A DNA stretch of 64,000 nt from Gimesia sp. (GTDB taxonomy: Bacteria > Planctomycetota > Planctomycetia > Planctomycetales > Planctomycetaceae), in assembly GCF_040219335.1 (NCBI RefSeq), contig NZ_JAVJSQ010000019.1, positions 372,001 through 436,000 on the forward strand. Direction: 5' to 3'. A model generated the notes under the pieces. It saw nothing but the letters and a program-made list of their open reading frames with translations. It was not told where the DNA came from and made no database searches. Of this stretch, positions 25,445 to 34,764 are shown in pieces; positions within the stretch are counted from its first letter, which is position 1; the number at the start of each line of letters is the position of its first letter. A program made the position numbers and the translations under genes.

Positions 25445-26407
25445 ATGAATCGAATCACAATGAAACGCACTCTGACTGTAATCTTTTCTGTCCTGTTCTT
25501 TCAAGCCCTGATCGTTTCTCTGCGGGTGCAGACACTCAGTGCAGAAGAGATCACATTTCCCGATGAACTCACAAAATTCGTCCCTTATCAGCACAATCCA
25601 ATCTTCGAGGCCCAGGGGCCGGGACACTGGGATGTCAAAATTCGTGAACGTGGGTGGATCATGCCGGAGGGGGATCTGTATCACCTCTGGTTTACGGGTT
25701 ATGACGGCAGCCGCGAGGGGCTGAAAAAGCTGGGCTATGCCTGGTCCTATGATGGAATCCACTGGACCCGCTCCCCCTGTAATCCGCTTTACGAGAAACA
25801 TTGGGTTGAAGATATGATGGTCCTCAAATATGACGGGACCTATCACATGTTCGCGGAAGGCAAGAACGACATTGCCCAGCACCTGGTATCTACTGACGCT
25901 GTGAACTGGAAGCGGGTCGGCGCTCTGGACGTTCGACTGAGTAACGGAAAACCGATTCCGGAGGGGCCCTATGGAACCCCTGTTGTCTGGCATGAAAACG
26001 CTCAATGGTACCTGTTTTATGAGCGACGGGACGCCGGCATCTGGCTGGCGATTTCTCCCGACATGAAAGTCTGGACCAATGTGAACAACGATCAGCCGGT
26101 GATGGTGCCTGGCCCGGCCAAATACGATCAGAAAATGATCGCCATGAATCAGTTGATTAAGCATCGTGGCACCTATTACATGGTGTTCCACGGGACAGCG
26201 GCGGCCAGAAAACCCTCTCTCTGGACGACAAATCTGGCGGCTTCCAAAGATCTGCTACACTGGGTCAAATATCCGGGGAATCCCCTCACTAAGCCGGAAG
26301 CGAATCAGTCCAGTGGACTCTTAATTCCGGACGGAGAGCGTTTTCGCTTCTACACGATGCATGGTCAGGTTGATCTGCACCTGCCCGAAAATTCAAAATC
26401 GGACTGA
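25445..26407 (+). CDS. Secreted five-bladed beta-propeller glycosidase-like protein
   Basis: A 320-residue exported protein. A hydrophobic start (TVIFSVLFFQALIVSL) ends near TLSAEE. The rest has repeated DG.WH/DG.YHMF-type blades: PEGDLYHLWFTGYDG, YAWSYDGIHWTRSPCNPLY, KYDGTYHMFAEGKND, STDAVNWKRVG and ASKDLLHWVKYPGNPL. This resembles GH43/GH130-like propellers, which cleave or bind plant and algal polysaccharides. Individual catalytic acids cannot be fixed by eye, so it is called glycosidase-like only. AGGAAA is very close to the first ATG; a second in-frame ATG at 25460 is possible. comEC follows after 16 bases. Confidence 0.8.
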   Translation: MNRITMKRTLTVIFSVLFFQALIVSLRVQTLSAEEITFPDELTKFVPYQHNPIFEAQGPGHWDVKIRERGWIMPEGDLYHLWFTGYDGSREGLKKLGYAWSYDGIHWTRSPCNPLYEKHWVEDMMVLKYDGTYHMFAEGKNDIAQHLVSTDAVNWKRVGALDVRLSNGKPIPEGPYGTPVVWHENAQWYLFYERRDAGIWLAISPDMKVWTNVNNDQPVMVPGPAKYDQKMIAMNQLIKHRGTYYMVFHGTAAARKPSLWTTNLAASKDLLHWVKYPGNPLTKPEANQSSGLLIPDGERFRFYTMHGQVDLHLPENSKSD

Positions 26408-26423
26408 GTCAGGAAAACAGCAC

Positions 26424-29021
26424 ATGAGCAATACTTCTCTGGAAAGACCGCCGGTCACTGCAGAGAAGGATCGTGAAGTGAGCCGCTTTCCCCGTTCGCC
26501 TGCTCTGACAGTACTACTGGTGTTTGCAGCTGGGATTATAACGGATGCCTTTTACCCGCTCCCGCTGGGCGACTGGATCTGGTTCAGTGGACTGGCGGCA
26601 CTGTTCTGGTGTGTGGCCTGTTACCAGCGGCGATTTGCCATTTCGGGGTGTCTGTTACTCATCATGCTTTTATGTATGGGAGGACTGCGGCATCATGTTT
26701 TCTGGTACAGTCATGCACCGGATCACATCAGCCGGATATTTGATGACGGACTGACCGCAGACGAAACAAGCAAGCTGGTACGTGTGACAGGCATTGTCAG
26801 TACCATGCCCCAAACAGCAATCGCTGATGCGGATGAGCAGTATAATCCTGACGCCCCTCAGCAAAGGACAATGCTGGTACTCGCGTGCCGGGAGATTGAC
26901 ACAGGGCAAAATCAGTTTCCGGTCTCTGGGAAAATACAGGTCTCTATCTATGAACCTGCCACGCCAGGAAGATCTGTTCCCTTTTCACTGGGCGATACTG
27001 TTACCGTCTGTGGGAAATTAACCCCTATCAGTGGTAAACTGAATCCACTGGATTTTGACTTCAGCCAATATTACCGCAAACGGCAGATCGAAGCCCGTTT
27101 GTCGGTTAAATTTTCAGATGCGGTGAGCGTCATCTCTCCCAGTGCTCGCTGGTCATGGAGTTCTTTTCGTCAAACACTGCGCCAAAAAGTCAGAGACAAT
27201 ATCATCCAGCAGACGTCAGGCGAGACACAAGGGATCGCCCTAGCATTGCTGCTGGGAGACCGATCGGAATTGCGTCCCGAAACCCAGCAGAAGTTCAGTC
27301 GATCCGGGTTGGTGCATTTCCTCGCGATCTCTGGGCTCCATATTGGTTTTTTCAGCCTGTTTGTCTGGAGCTTCTGCCATGTGTTAAATCTGCCTCGCAA
27401 GGTGGCCTTTGGGCTTCTGGTGCTGGCGATTGGCTTTTATCTTTCCATTATTGAAATCCGACCTCCGGTTTTGCGTGCGGCTTTCTTTTGCATCCTGGCC
27501 GTCCTGGGACTGATTAACTGGCGCACGATTACGACAGGGAATCTGGTCTGTATTACTGCATTGGTGATTCTCATCATCAATCCCACAGATCTGTTTGACC
27601 CGGGTACGCAATTGTCTTTCCTCGCCGTTGCCGCCATTCTGTGGACCGTACAACAGGACTTCTACAGCAAGCCATTCGCACAATCCTGGATTCCGTTACG
27701 CTGGCGTATTCTGGCAGAGGACCCGGTCCTGCAGACCCCGTTGCACAAGGTCCTGATCCGACTGTTCCGCATGTTTTACAGCGTTTTTCTGGTTACGTTG
27801 ATGATCTGGCTGCTGACGGCTCCGCTGGTCATGTATTATTTCAACCTGCTGGCTCCGGTCGGATTGTTGATCAACACCCTGGTATTTCCATTCCTGTTTC
27901 TGGTCTTACTGTTGGGATACCTGCTGATTTTCGCGGGACCGATTCTGCCCTGGGGAACGAACCTGTTCGGTTACTGCTTTAACAGCAGCTTGCAACTGTT
28001 ATTGTCGCTGGTTGATTTCGCATCACAGATTCCCGGCGGCCATTACGAGTTACCGTCTCCCCCAGCCTGGTGGCTGATCTGTTATTATTCGTTAATTCTC
28101 CTGGCTGTTCTTCCGGTAAGAGTGACAACTGATCTATTTTCGCCCGCGTGGTTACGAAAAATCCGACTGTCACTCGTCCCCTGCTGGATACTGGGGGGGC
28201 TGATTATCCCCACTGTCAACCACGCTGAACCTGCATTAAAATGTACGATCATCGCCGTTCATCACGGTGCGGCAATCCTGATTGAATCCCCGGCTGGCCC
28301 GACCGTACTCTACGATGCCGGTTCGCTGGCGCCGGTCGACGGAACCAGTGAGATTATCCGCAAAACGCTGCTGGCGCACGGCATCCGTCGAGTAGACCTG
28401 CTCTTGCTCTCGCATGCAGACAAGGATCATTACAACGCGGCATCCCGTCTACTTGAGCGGGGATATGTCAGGGAACTGGCCTTCCCGAAGTCATTTCTGG
28501 ACCACCGTCAAGCTGGTACGATTGAATTAAGCGAACTGGCAGAGGACGAAGGCTTACCGATGACGCTGGTCAGCAGGGGCGATCAGCTGGATCTTGGAGC
28601 AGGCGCTACAATCCAGTTTCTGCATCCAGGCAACGCGCAGACGTTCGCAGAAGATAATGCCGCCAGCCTGACGGTGCTGGTATCCTATCAAGGCAGAAGG
28701 ATTTTGTTGACTGGTGATCTGGAAGGAGATGGATTACAGGCACTGCTTGCGCAGGAGTCACCCGGGACAATTGAAGTACTCCTCTCGCCGCATCACGGCA
28801 GCCTGACAGCGAACACACGGGAATTGGCAGAATGGGCCCATCCGGACTATGTGATTGTAAGTGGGGGCAAACCACAGACGATTGGCCAGCTACAGCAGGT
28901 CTATGCACCACAAACCAGAGTTTATACCACTGCATCCGACGGTGCCCTGACCTGCACCATCAGCCAGGACGAGAAAGTGACAGTCACTCCCTATCGAACG
29001 TATCGTCGCTTGTTGCGGTAA
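26424..29021 (+). CDS. comEC: ComEC/Rec2-type DNA uptake channel
   Basis: An 865-residue polytopic protein that in competent bacteria passes single-stranded DNA across the inner membrane. The start at 26424 has AGGAAA upstream. N-terminal membrane segments are followed by a DUF4131/OB-like external region (about 115-215), then the Competence domain with the family motif LALLLGDRSELRPETQQKFSRSGLVHFLAISGLHIGFF near residues 271-308. The C-terminal metallo-beta-lactamase domain has LLLSHADKDHYNA and later LLTGDLEGDG and LSPHHGS, so the metal site looks intact and it may degrade the non-transported strand. Complete length and domains suggest a working protein. No comEA, comFC or pilus genes are nearby. 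Confidence 0.92.
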   Translation: MSNTSLERPPVTAEKDREVSRFPRSPALTVLLVFAAGIITDAFYPLPLGDWIWFSGLAALFWCVACYQRRFAISGCLLLIMLLCMGGLRHHVFWYSHAPDHISRIFDDGLTADETSKLVRVTGIVSTMPQTAIADADEQYNPDAPQQRTMLVLACREIDTGQNQFPVSGKIQVSIYEPATPGRSVPFSLGDTVTVCGKLTPISGKLNPLDFDFSQYYRKRQIEARLSVKFSDAVSVISPSARWSWSSFRQTLRQKVRDNIIQQTSGETQGIALALLLGDRSELRPETQQKFSRSGLVHFLAISGLHIGFFSLFVWSFCHVLNLPRKVAFGLLVLAIGFYLSIIEIRPPVLRAAFFCILAVLGLINWRTITTGNLVCITALVILIINPTDLFDPGTQLSFLAVAAILWTVQQDFYSKPFAQSWIPLRWRILAEDPVLQTPLHKVLIRLFRMFYSVFLVTLMIWLLTAPLVMYYFNLLAPVGLLINTLVFPFLFLVLLLGYLLIFAGPILPWGTNLFGYCFNSSLQLLLSLVDFASQIPGGHYELPSPPAWWLICYYSLILLAVLPVRVTTDLFSPAWLRKIRLSLVPCWILGGLIIPTVNHAEPALKCTIIAVHHGAAILIESPAGPTVLYDAGSLAPVDGTSEIIRKTLLAHGIRRVDLLLLSHADKDHYNAASRLLERGYVRELAFPKSFLDHRQAGTIELSELAEDEGLPMTLVSRGDQLDLGAGATIQFLHPGNAQTFAEDNAASLTVLVSYQGRRILLTGDLEGDGLQALLAQESPGTIEVLLSPHHGSLTANTRELAEWAHPDYVIVSGGKPQTIGQLQQVYAPQTRVYTTASDGALTCTISQDEKVTVTPYRTYRRLLR

Positions 29022-29037
29022 AGCCGGGATCAGGAGT

Positions 29038-29988
29038 TTACTGCATGTCGATCGTATTCATCAGCTCTTCATGAGCACGGATTTCCAGCATGCGATGTTT
29101 GAGCAGTTTTCGCATATCGTTCATCGTTTTGAGTTTTCTCTGGAAGTCCTCATTCACCTGGGCCAGTTCAGAGTAATGTTTTGCTCCCTGTGAGATACAG
29201 CGGTTGAGGTTCAGAATCGAAGGAGTGACCCCCGTTTTCAAATCGCGGATAATACTCTCCGCCACAACCTGCACTTCTTCACAGAGTTTGTGCAGTTCCC
29301 TGCGATCGACTGCGCGTTCTTCTTCAGTGATGGCTCGCGTTGCGATCGAAACGTTCTTTTTTCGTAGCGTTGATTCATCGACGAGTCTACCGAAGGGATT
29401 AAAACCGGCTTTCTCTTTGGTTGATTCAGCATCGAGAAGCTTGAGTGCATTGACTGCTTTTTTGAAAGAAGGCGTGATTTCCAGGGCGCGGCTGAAACTC
29501 ATATGCGCCTGGGTAAGGTTTTTCATTTCGAGATAAACATTACCCAGGTTAAAGTGCGCATCGACCATATCCGGGTCGAAAGTAATCGCCTGCTTATAAG
29601 CAGTCACCGCCATGCTGAACTGATTCAGGCCTTTGTGAGCGATGCCCATATTGTAAAACGCGTCTGCCGATTTCTTATCTTTCTGCACCGCTTTGCGGAG
29701 CACATCCAGGGCCTGCCGATATTCTCCCATGCGATTATAGATGGCTCCCATATTAATGTAGGGAGAGGCATCAGCGGGGGAAAGCCTGGAGAGTGTTTTG
29801 AAGTGCTCGATTGCTTCCGGGTATCTTTTGAGCTGAAAGAAAACCGTAGCCAGTCCGGTATGGGCTTTCTTTTCCGTCGGTTTAGTGCCAATGATCCGCT
29901 GGTAGATCTCAACAGCCTCATTGACCTTGCGTTCTTTCAGTAACTGACGAGCCTGCTGGTAGAGTTCTGTCAGATTTGAGCCTTTCAT
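29038..29988 (-). CDS. TPR-repeat protein
   Basis: A 316-residue soluble protein; the start MKGSNLTELYQQARQLL at 29988 is chosen over an upstream extension without TPR character. It has at least five 34-residue tetratricopeptide repeats from about residue 5 to 180 (for example AHTGLATVFFQLKRYPEAIEHFKTLSRLSPADASPYINMGAIYNRMGEYRQALDVL, and DAHFNLGNVYLEMKNLTQAHMSF). A helical C-terminal domain (about 195-316) contains coiled-coil-like segments. There is no signal peptide, so it is probably a cytoplasmic scaffold. It is in a run of minus-strand genes with the DUF2582 gene, 112 bases downstream of it. Confidence 0.85.
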   Translation of the reverse strand: MKGSNLTELYQQARQLLKERKVNEAVEIYQRIIGTKPTEKKAHTGLATVFFQLKRYPEAIEHFKTLSRLSPADASPYINMGAIYNRMGEYRQALDVLRKAVQKDKKSADAFYNMGIAHKGLNQFSMAVTAYKQAITFDPDMVDAHFNLGNVYLEMKNLTQAHMSFSRALEITPSFKKAVNALKLLDAESTKEKAGFNPFGRLVDESTLRKKNVSIATRAITEEERAVDRRELHKLCEEVQVVAESIIRDLKTGVTPSILNLNRCISQGAKHYSELAQVNEDFQRKLKTMNDMRKLLKHRMLEIRAHEELMNTIDMQ

Positions 29989-30100
29989 CAGTAAAGATTC
30001 TCCCACAGGGCAATACCGAAACGACTCTGATTCCAGTCTGTCCGCAGTGATGTGCCCAGATCGCTGCGGGCAGTCAGAAATCAATCTGCAGAACTGTCTG

Positions 30101-30328
30101 CTATTCTTCCTTCAGAGAAATGAGTTTGCTGCGAGAGCCTTTGTGAAAGCAAATTTTTCCTTCACGGCCCAACCAGCCTACGGCCTGCATTACCAGATCG
30201 CGGGGAGCATCTATTTCACGAGACAGTTTGCTTAATGTAACCGGCTCATTCTCGCTCAAATATTGCCAGACGAGGCCGGCAACGATTCCGATGCTCTCGA
30301 CCTGATGCGACTCAATTTCCACTGACAT
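30101..30328 (-). CDS. Winged-helix DUF2582 protein
   Basis: A 75-residue protein (VAGLVWQYLSENEPVTLSKLSREIDAPRDLVMQAVGWLGREGKICFHK) that fits the winged helix-turn-helix DUF2582 family, small proteins of unknown role suspected to bind DNA. The wing strand ends KGSRSKLISL. AGGAG lies 7 bases before the ATG. Its length and content make it a real gene despite its size. Confidence 0.8.
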   Translation of the reverse strand: MSVEIESHQVESIGIVAGLVWQYLSENEPVTLSKLSREIDAPRDLVMQAVGWLGREGKICFHKGSRSKLISLKEE

Positions 30329-30382
30329 CAGCCTGCTCCTGAACTGTAAACGTGTCGATTACGGTTATAGAACGTCAGTCAC

Positions 30383-30411
30383 ATTATCCAGATTCGGAGT
30401 TCGATCTACAA
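30383..30411 (-). promoter_or_regulatory. Candidate promoter of the DUF2582 gene
   Basis: On the minus strand, TTGTAG (30406-30411) and GATAAT (30383-30388) are 17 bases apart and lie about 55 bases before the start codon at 30328. The -10 matches at 5 of 6 positions and the -35 at 3 of 6. Confidence 0.4.
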
Positions 30412-30512
30412 TACCTCATCAGAAAAAACGTAAATTCGACGGGGATTCCACCGGGATTCGTGAATAATTCTGATAATATCGCACGGAGAGTCGGAGCGGA
30501 TTTCGGTGATCC

Positions 30513-30971
30513 CTAGACGATGTCCAGATAGCCCTCATAGCCGCTGTCAAACACATCCAGGCTGGCTGAAATTGCTTCCAGATCTTTCCGCGTATTGGCG
30601 AGTTCCTGATCGGTCCCCTGGTAGAGTACGAATGCCGTAAACAGATCCGTCTCGAATACGCGGAGAAAGGCGCTGTTTATCAGTTCAGAACAGACAAATT
30701 CCAGATCGCGTGCCAGGCAGGTTTTCCCTGCCAGCTTGACGTCGGTTTTATAGACATCGACTTCTTCGTATTCTTCCCGAAAGACTTCCAGTGAACGGTT
30801 GAGTAATTCCTCAGGGGGGATATCGACCATGTAGAGTGAGATCAACCAGAAGGATGATTCCTCACTACTGACACTGATCTGGATTTCTCCGTGTTCTTCA
30901 TCGACCTGTTTGGTGAGTTCCCAGTCATCGGGATATTCAAAGGAGATACCGTATTCGTTAAATAATTTCAT
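30513..30971 (-). CDS. Uncharacterised PsbP/DcrB-like-fold protein
   Basis: A 152-residue acidic protein, with no signal peptide and no membrane segment. It begins MKLFNEYGISFEYPDDWEL, followed by alternating strand/helix patterns (HGEIQISVSSEESSFWLISLYMVDIPPEELLNRSLEVFREEYEEVDVY) and ends KDLEAISASLDVFDSGYEGYLDIV. The opening 'gisFeYPddWel' and overall pattern are like the PsbP/DUF1795-type fold, often seen in small bacterial proteins of unknown role. It is downstream of the UvrA-like gene on the same strand, with a 150-base gap. Confidence 0.65.
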   Translation of the reverse strand: MKLFNEYGISFEYPDDWELTKQVDEEHGEIQISVSSEESSFWLISLYMVDIPPEELLNRSLEVFREEYEEVDVYKTDVKLAGKTCLARDLEFVCSELINSAFLRVFETDLFTAFVLYQGTDQELANTRKDLEAISASLDVFDSGYEGYLDIV

Positions 30972-31121
30972 GACGTTTCTGTAACTGTGCTTAAGAGCCG
31001 GGAATTTCGTTCTTACAGCGCGATCTGTCTGTACGGTACGCTGCGGGAGAGGATTATAGTTTCCTGCCGCGATGATTTCAGGACTGTACTACCAACTTTT
31101 TCCAAAACAGACCGAACCCGT

Positions 31122-33650
31122 TTATCGCAACAGAAGCTCAGACAGCATTTCACCGGTCGCCCCTGCTTTGCGCCGGGTCACATCCCGGGGAGTGCCGGCA
31201 TCGAGCAGGTAACCACCGGCTTCGCCTCCCGTCGGTCCCAGTTCAATCATCCAGTCAGACTGGATGATTGCCTGTGCCTGATGTTCGATAAACAGGACCG
31301 AATGACCTGTTCCAACCAGTCGTCGTAATACGTGCATTAATTGGTCAATGTCATGCACGTGCAGCCCGCGTGTCGGTTCATCGAGTACAAACAACGTTTG
31401 TCCCGGCGTGCGGGTGATGAGTTCTTTCGCCAGTTTCAATCGCTGAGCTTCACCGCCAGAAAGCATGTTGGCCGGCTGCCCCAGTGCCAGATAACCCAGT
31501 CCCAGTTCAACCAGAACTTTAAGCACATCACTGACCTTGGGGATCGCCTCCAGAAACTGTGCCGCCTCTACAATGGACATGTCCAGCAGATCGCTCACAC
31601 TTTTATCACGATACTTGACGGCCAGTGTCTGTCGGTTAAAACGCCGTGTGTCACACAACTCACAGGGCAGATACAGGGAAGGCAGGAACTGCAGATCAAT
31701 ACGCCGGTACCCTTGTCCCTGACAGGCAGTACAGCGTCCCTGTTTCGAATTGAAACTGAAACGGCTCGCCGTGTATCCCCGCAATCGCGCTGTCTTTGTA
31801 CGCGCGTATAATTTGCGAACTTCATCCCAGATTCCACAGAACGTCGCCGGATTAGAGCGGCCGCTGCGACCAATGGGAGTCTGATCAATGGTCTTCACCT
31901 GTTGCAGGTGTGAGACTCCTTCCAGGGACTCGTATTCTTTGTTCTGTACCTGCTGCTTTCGTAATTCCGCTTTCAGAGCCGGCACCAGCGTTTCCATGAT
32001 CAACGAGCTTTTGCCGCATCCACTGACACCGGCGACACAGACGAGTTGTCCGAGTGGAAGTTCGAGTGTCACGTTTTTAAGATTATGCAGTCGTGCCCCG
32101 GTAAGGCTGATTTTCGCGTCTAACGGGGGACTTGTCTGCGAATCTGGAAAGTGAGCTGCGTGGCGGAGTGCCCGGGCGGTAAACGATTCTTCGTTCCGGA
32201 CCACCTCCTCGTAGGTGCCCGCGGCGACGACTTCGCCTCCCGCCTCCCCTGCACCCGGCCCCAGGTCGAGAATCAGATCACCGGCTTTGATCAGGTCCAG
32301 ATCGTGTTCCACCACAATCACGGTATTACCATTCTGCTTGAGGCGATTTAGAATGGTCAGCAGTTTTTCCGTCTCTTTTGCATGCAAACCGGCGGTCGGC
32401 TCGTCGAGAATATAACAGGCACCGGTTGTCTCACTCCCCAGGCAGGCCGCCAGTCTTGCTCGTTGCAACTCTCCCCCCGAAAGCGTTCGAACAGGTCGGG
32501 CCATCTGCAGATAGCCCAGGCCGATTTCCTCCAGATACTGCAAACGACTCCGGATCGGCGGCACCAACTGGCTGGCAATTTCCCGATTTCGGGCGCCGGA
32601 GTGTTCGAGCTCCTGAGACTCCCACTCATTCAGCCGGGCGGTGATGCCTGAGGGTGTCATTCGCATCAACTGGTCAATGGAGGTCTGGTGTAGAAAAATG
32701 GAGCGGGGATAGATATTCAGTCGCCCCCCCTGACAGTCAGGGCATACGGAGACCGTTTCCTCATCATCGTCCGCTTCAATCACCCCCAGTCCATCACAGA
32801 CGGGGCAGGCTCCATAGGGGCTGTTAAAGCTGAAGGTGCGGGGTTCGGGATCCGGGAAACTCAAATTACAGGCCCCACAGGCCAGACGGGTGCTCAGATA
32901 ACGGTCCGACCAGCCCTCCGGTGTCTGATGGGTTACATAACAGGCACCATTGCCATGCTTGAGAGCCAGGTCGACCGATTCCTTAAGACGGGCTTCAATC
33001 CCCTCTTTGACGATAATCCGATCAATCACAATTTCAATATCGTGGTCCATCTGCTCGTTGAGATCGGAAGCCTGTGTCACATCCAGAATCTCGCCATCAA
33101 TGCGCGCTCGCACAAACCCCTCTTTGACAATCTTCTCCAGGAGTGCAGTGTGCTGTCCCTTCTTACCGCTGATCACCGGCGCCAGAATCATGACCTTCTG
33201 CCGATCTTCCAGTGCCAGAATCAGATCGACGATCTGTTCGGCTGATTGCTGGTGCAAGGGTTGCCCGCAACGCGTGCAATGCACGATTCCCACTTGGGCA
33301 TACAGGATGCGAAAGAAATCGTAGACCTCGGTCAGCGTCGCCAGTGTGCTGCGTTTCGACTGGGTACGCGGGGTCTGTTCAATACTGATTGTGGGAGGCA
33401 GTCCTGTGATCTGGTCCACATCCGGAGGCGTCATCTGGCTGAGTAATTGACGGGTGGCCGGCGAGAGGTTTTCCAGGAAGCGTCGCTGGCCTTCGCTGTG
33501 CACAGTGTCAAACACCAGGCTGCTTTTGCCACTACCACTGACTCCGGTCACCACCGTCAGTTGCTGATGTGGAAAAGAGACGTCGATATTTTTCAGATTA
33601 TGGCAGCGAGCCCCATAAATCTGAATGGCTTGTATCGACTGGCTGGGCAT
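31122..33650 (-). CDS. UvrA-family excinuclease ATPase lacking the insertion domain
   Basis: An 842-residue UvrA-like protein (canonical about 940). The start at 33650 gives the expected IQIYGARCHNLKNIDV. Walker A of domain 1 is GVSGSGKS (36-43); signature LSGGELQ (about 390) and ILDEPTAGL follow. Domain 2 has GVSGCGKS and LSGGEAQRLKLAKEL. The UvrB-binding domain is present (about 122-245: CTRCG, ILAPVISGKKGQHTALLEKIVKEGFVRARIDGEI). Zinc cysteines are present (CGAC 258-261, CPVC 282-285, and later CTAC and CELC). However, CPVCDGLG is joined to CPDCQGGRL (303-306) by only about 17 residues, where canonical UvrA has about 120 residues of insertion domain that clamps DNA. So it is a paralogue rather than the standard repair UvrA. 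Whether it works with UvrB is unknown. Confidence 0.88.
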   Translation of the reverse strand: MPSQSIQAIQIYGARCHNLKNIDVSFPHQQLTVVTGVSGSGKSSLVFDTVHSEGQRRFLENLSPATRQLLSQMTPPDVDQITGLPPTISIEQTPRTQSKRSTLATLTEVYDFFRILYAQVGIVHCTRCGQPLHQQSAEQIVDLILALEDRQKVMILAPVISGKKGQHTALLEKIVKEGFVRARIDGEILDVTQASDLNEQMDHDIEIVIDRIIVKEGIEARLKESVDLALKHGNGACYVTHQTPEGWSDRYLSTRLACGACNLSFPDPEPRTFSFNSPYGACPVCDGLGVIEADDDEETVSVCPDCQGGRLNIYPRSIFLHQTSIDQLMRMTPSGITARLNEWESQELEHSGARNREIASQLVPPIRSRLQYLEEIGLGYLQMARPVRTLSGGELQRARLAACLGSETTGACYILDEPTAGLHAKETEKLLTILNRLKQNGNTVIVVEHDLDLIKAGDLILDLGPGAGEAGGEVVAAGTYEEVVRNEESFTARALRHAAHFPDSQTSPPLDAKISLTGARLHNLKNVTLELPLGQLVCVAGVSGCGKSSLIMETLVPALKAELRKQQVQNKEYESLEGVSHLQQVKTIDQTPIGRSGRSNPATFCGIWDEVRKLYARTKTARLRGYTASRFSFNSKQGRCTACQGQGYRRIDLQFLPSLYLPCELCDTRRFNRQTLAVKYRDKSVSDLLDMSIVEAAQFLEAIPKVSDVLKVLVELGLGYLALGQPANMLSGGEAQRLKLAKELITRTPGQTLFVLDEPTRGLHVHDIDQLMHVLRRLVGTGHSVLFIEHQAQAIIQSDWMIELGPTGGEAGGYLLDAGTPRDVTRRKAGATGEMLSELLLR

Positions 33651-33790
33651 AGACGACTTTCTGAATCCCGGTTGGTTTTCAATAAAAAAACAGCTGGGAA
33701 AGAACGGGAACAACGCTGGATGGTGTGACAGGCAACTGATATGATTTTAATCGCTGTTGAGAATATTAAAAGTTCAGGACCTGAAAGCTT

Positions 33791-34417
33791 ATGTCGATCA
33801 TCCCACATTCGTTTTACTTTCGCCACGCGATCACGCTGCAGGAAGTAAAAAAGATTCCCCATCAGAAGGGGCGGCTGCTCAAGCTGCCCGCTGCCTGTAC
33901 CCTGCCCGATCTGACGTTTCAGCAGGATGCCTCAAAATGGGGAACGGTCAAGCTGGCCTGGAATAACGAGGGACTGGGAATCAGTCTGAAAGTGGATGCG
34001 AAACAGCATCCCACGACGCCTGCAGAGACCTTTCAGGTCTGGATTGATACACGCGATACCAAAAACATTCATCGGGCCAACCGGTACTGTCACCTGTTTC
34101 AGTTCCAGGCCTGTGGAAATACCCGGAAACAGCCGCTCTGCACGCAGATGACAATCAATCGCGCCCAGTCAGACTCTCCACAGTCGGACCTCTCTCAGAT
34201 CAAACTCTGGTCGGAGCTCAAAAACAACGGCTACGAACTGGAAGCCTGGCTACCTGCAGAAACGCTCAACGGCTACGATCCTGCCGCTTATCCACAGCTC
34301 GGTTTTTACTATAAGATCTTTGATTCGGAACTGGGTGAGCAATTCATGACGATCAACCAGGAATTCCCCTTTGGCCAGGACCCTAGTCTGTGGTCGACCA
34401 TGCGACTGGAATCCTGA
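33791..34417 (+). CDS. CBM9-like beta-sandwich protein
   Basis: A 208-residue protein without a signal peptide. It carries a CBM9-like (DOMON-related) fold: KWGTVKLAWNNEGLGISLKVDAKQHPTTPAETFQVWIDTRDTKNIHRANRYCHLFQFQACG (about 55-110), followed by LKNNGYELEAWLPAETLNGYDPAAYPQLGFYYKIFDSELGEQFMTI. The 'WIDTRD...HRANRYCH.F' stretch is seen in proteins related to the CBM9 family. Being cytoplasmic, it may bind a small sugar or cofactor rather than extracellular glycan. The function is unknown. It stands alone between divergent uvrA-like and convergent small membrane genes. Confidence 0.72.
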   Translation: MSIIPHSFYFRHAITLQEVKKIPHQKGRLLKLPAACTLPDLTFQQDASKWGTVKLAWNNEGLGISLKVDAKQHPTTPAETFQVWIDTRDTKNIHRANRYCHLFQFQACGNTRKQPLCTQMTINRAQSDSPQSDLSQIKLWSELKNNGYELEAWLPAETLNGYDPAAYPQLGFYYKIFDSELGEQFMTINQEFPFGQDPSLWSTMRLES

Positions 34418-34423
34418 AACGAA

Positions 34424-34456
34424 AACAGCGATGAACCAGGTACGTTCATCGCTGTT
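34424..34456. terminator. Hairpin between convergent genes
   Basis: AACAGCGATGAAC (34424-34436) pairs perfectly over 13 bases with GTTCATCGCTGTT (34444-34456) around a 7-base loop. It lies 6 bases after the CBM9-like stop and 29 bases before the stop of the small membrane gene. U-rich tails are weak on both strands (TTTTCG on the minus side), so it is a likely but not classical two-way terminator. Confidence 0.5.
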
Positions 34457-34485
34457 GATCTGATATCTCTGGGATCAGTCGGAGA

Positions 34486-34764
34486 TTATTTGTTTTTTTT
34501 GGGCAATGCAACTGCGTAAAGCATGGTGACTGCACCGATCGACATCAGGCTGAAGGCAGCCCAGTCGGGGGGATTCAGTTCTTCCTGCTGATCCTCATTC
34601 AGTGAGGTCATTCCCAGAAATCCACGGAACTCAGGTTCGCGAACGGGCTCTGGTTCTTCTTCCACCGTCACTTGGTGTGAGAGGACCATCTTGTCCACAA
34701 ACAGAAATGACGTACCCGTCAGCAATACAAACAAGCCGGCAGCAAAAAATGATGAGCGAAACAT
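34486..34764 (-). CDS. Small two-helix membrane protein
   Basis: A 92-residue protein. The start at 34764 has AGGACAGGG about 8 bases upstream; a 9-residue longer version is less likely. Two hydrophobic segments (FFAAGLFVLLTGTSFLF and WAAFSLMSIGAVTMLYAVAL) flank an acidic loop EEEPEPVREPEF. The tail is LPKKNK. Its role is unknown. Confidence 0.65.
   Translation of the reverse strand: MFRSSFFAAGLFVLLTGTSFLFVDKMVLSHQVTVEEEPEPVREPEFRGFLGMTSLNEDQQEELNPPDWAAFSLMSIGAVTMLYAVALPKKNK

Noticed and set aside
25304-26191. 295-codon open frame opposite the propeller protein
   Set aside because: Antisense to the well-supported propeller gene, which has a signal peptide and repeat motifs; no family features in the antisense frame.
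31122-33650. Assignment as UvrA2 type
   Set aside because: UvrA2 lacks the UvrB-binding domain; here that domain is present and the insertion domain is absent instead.
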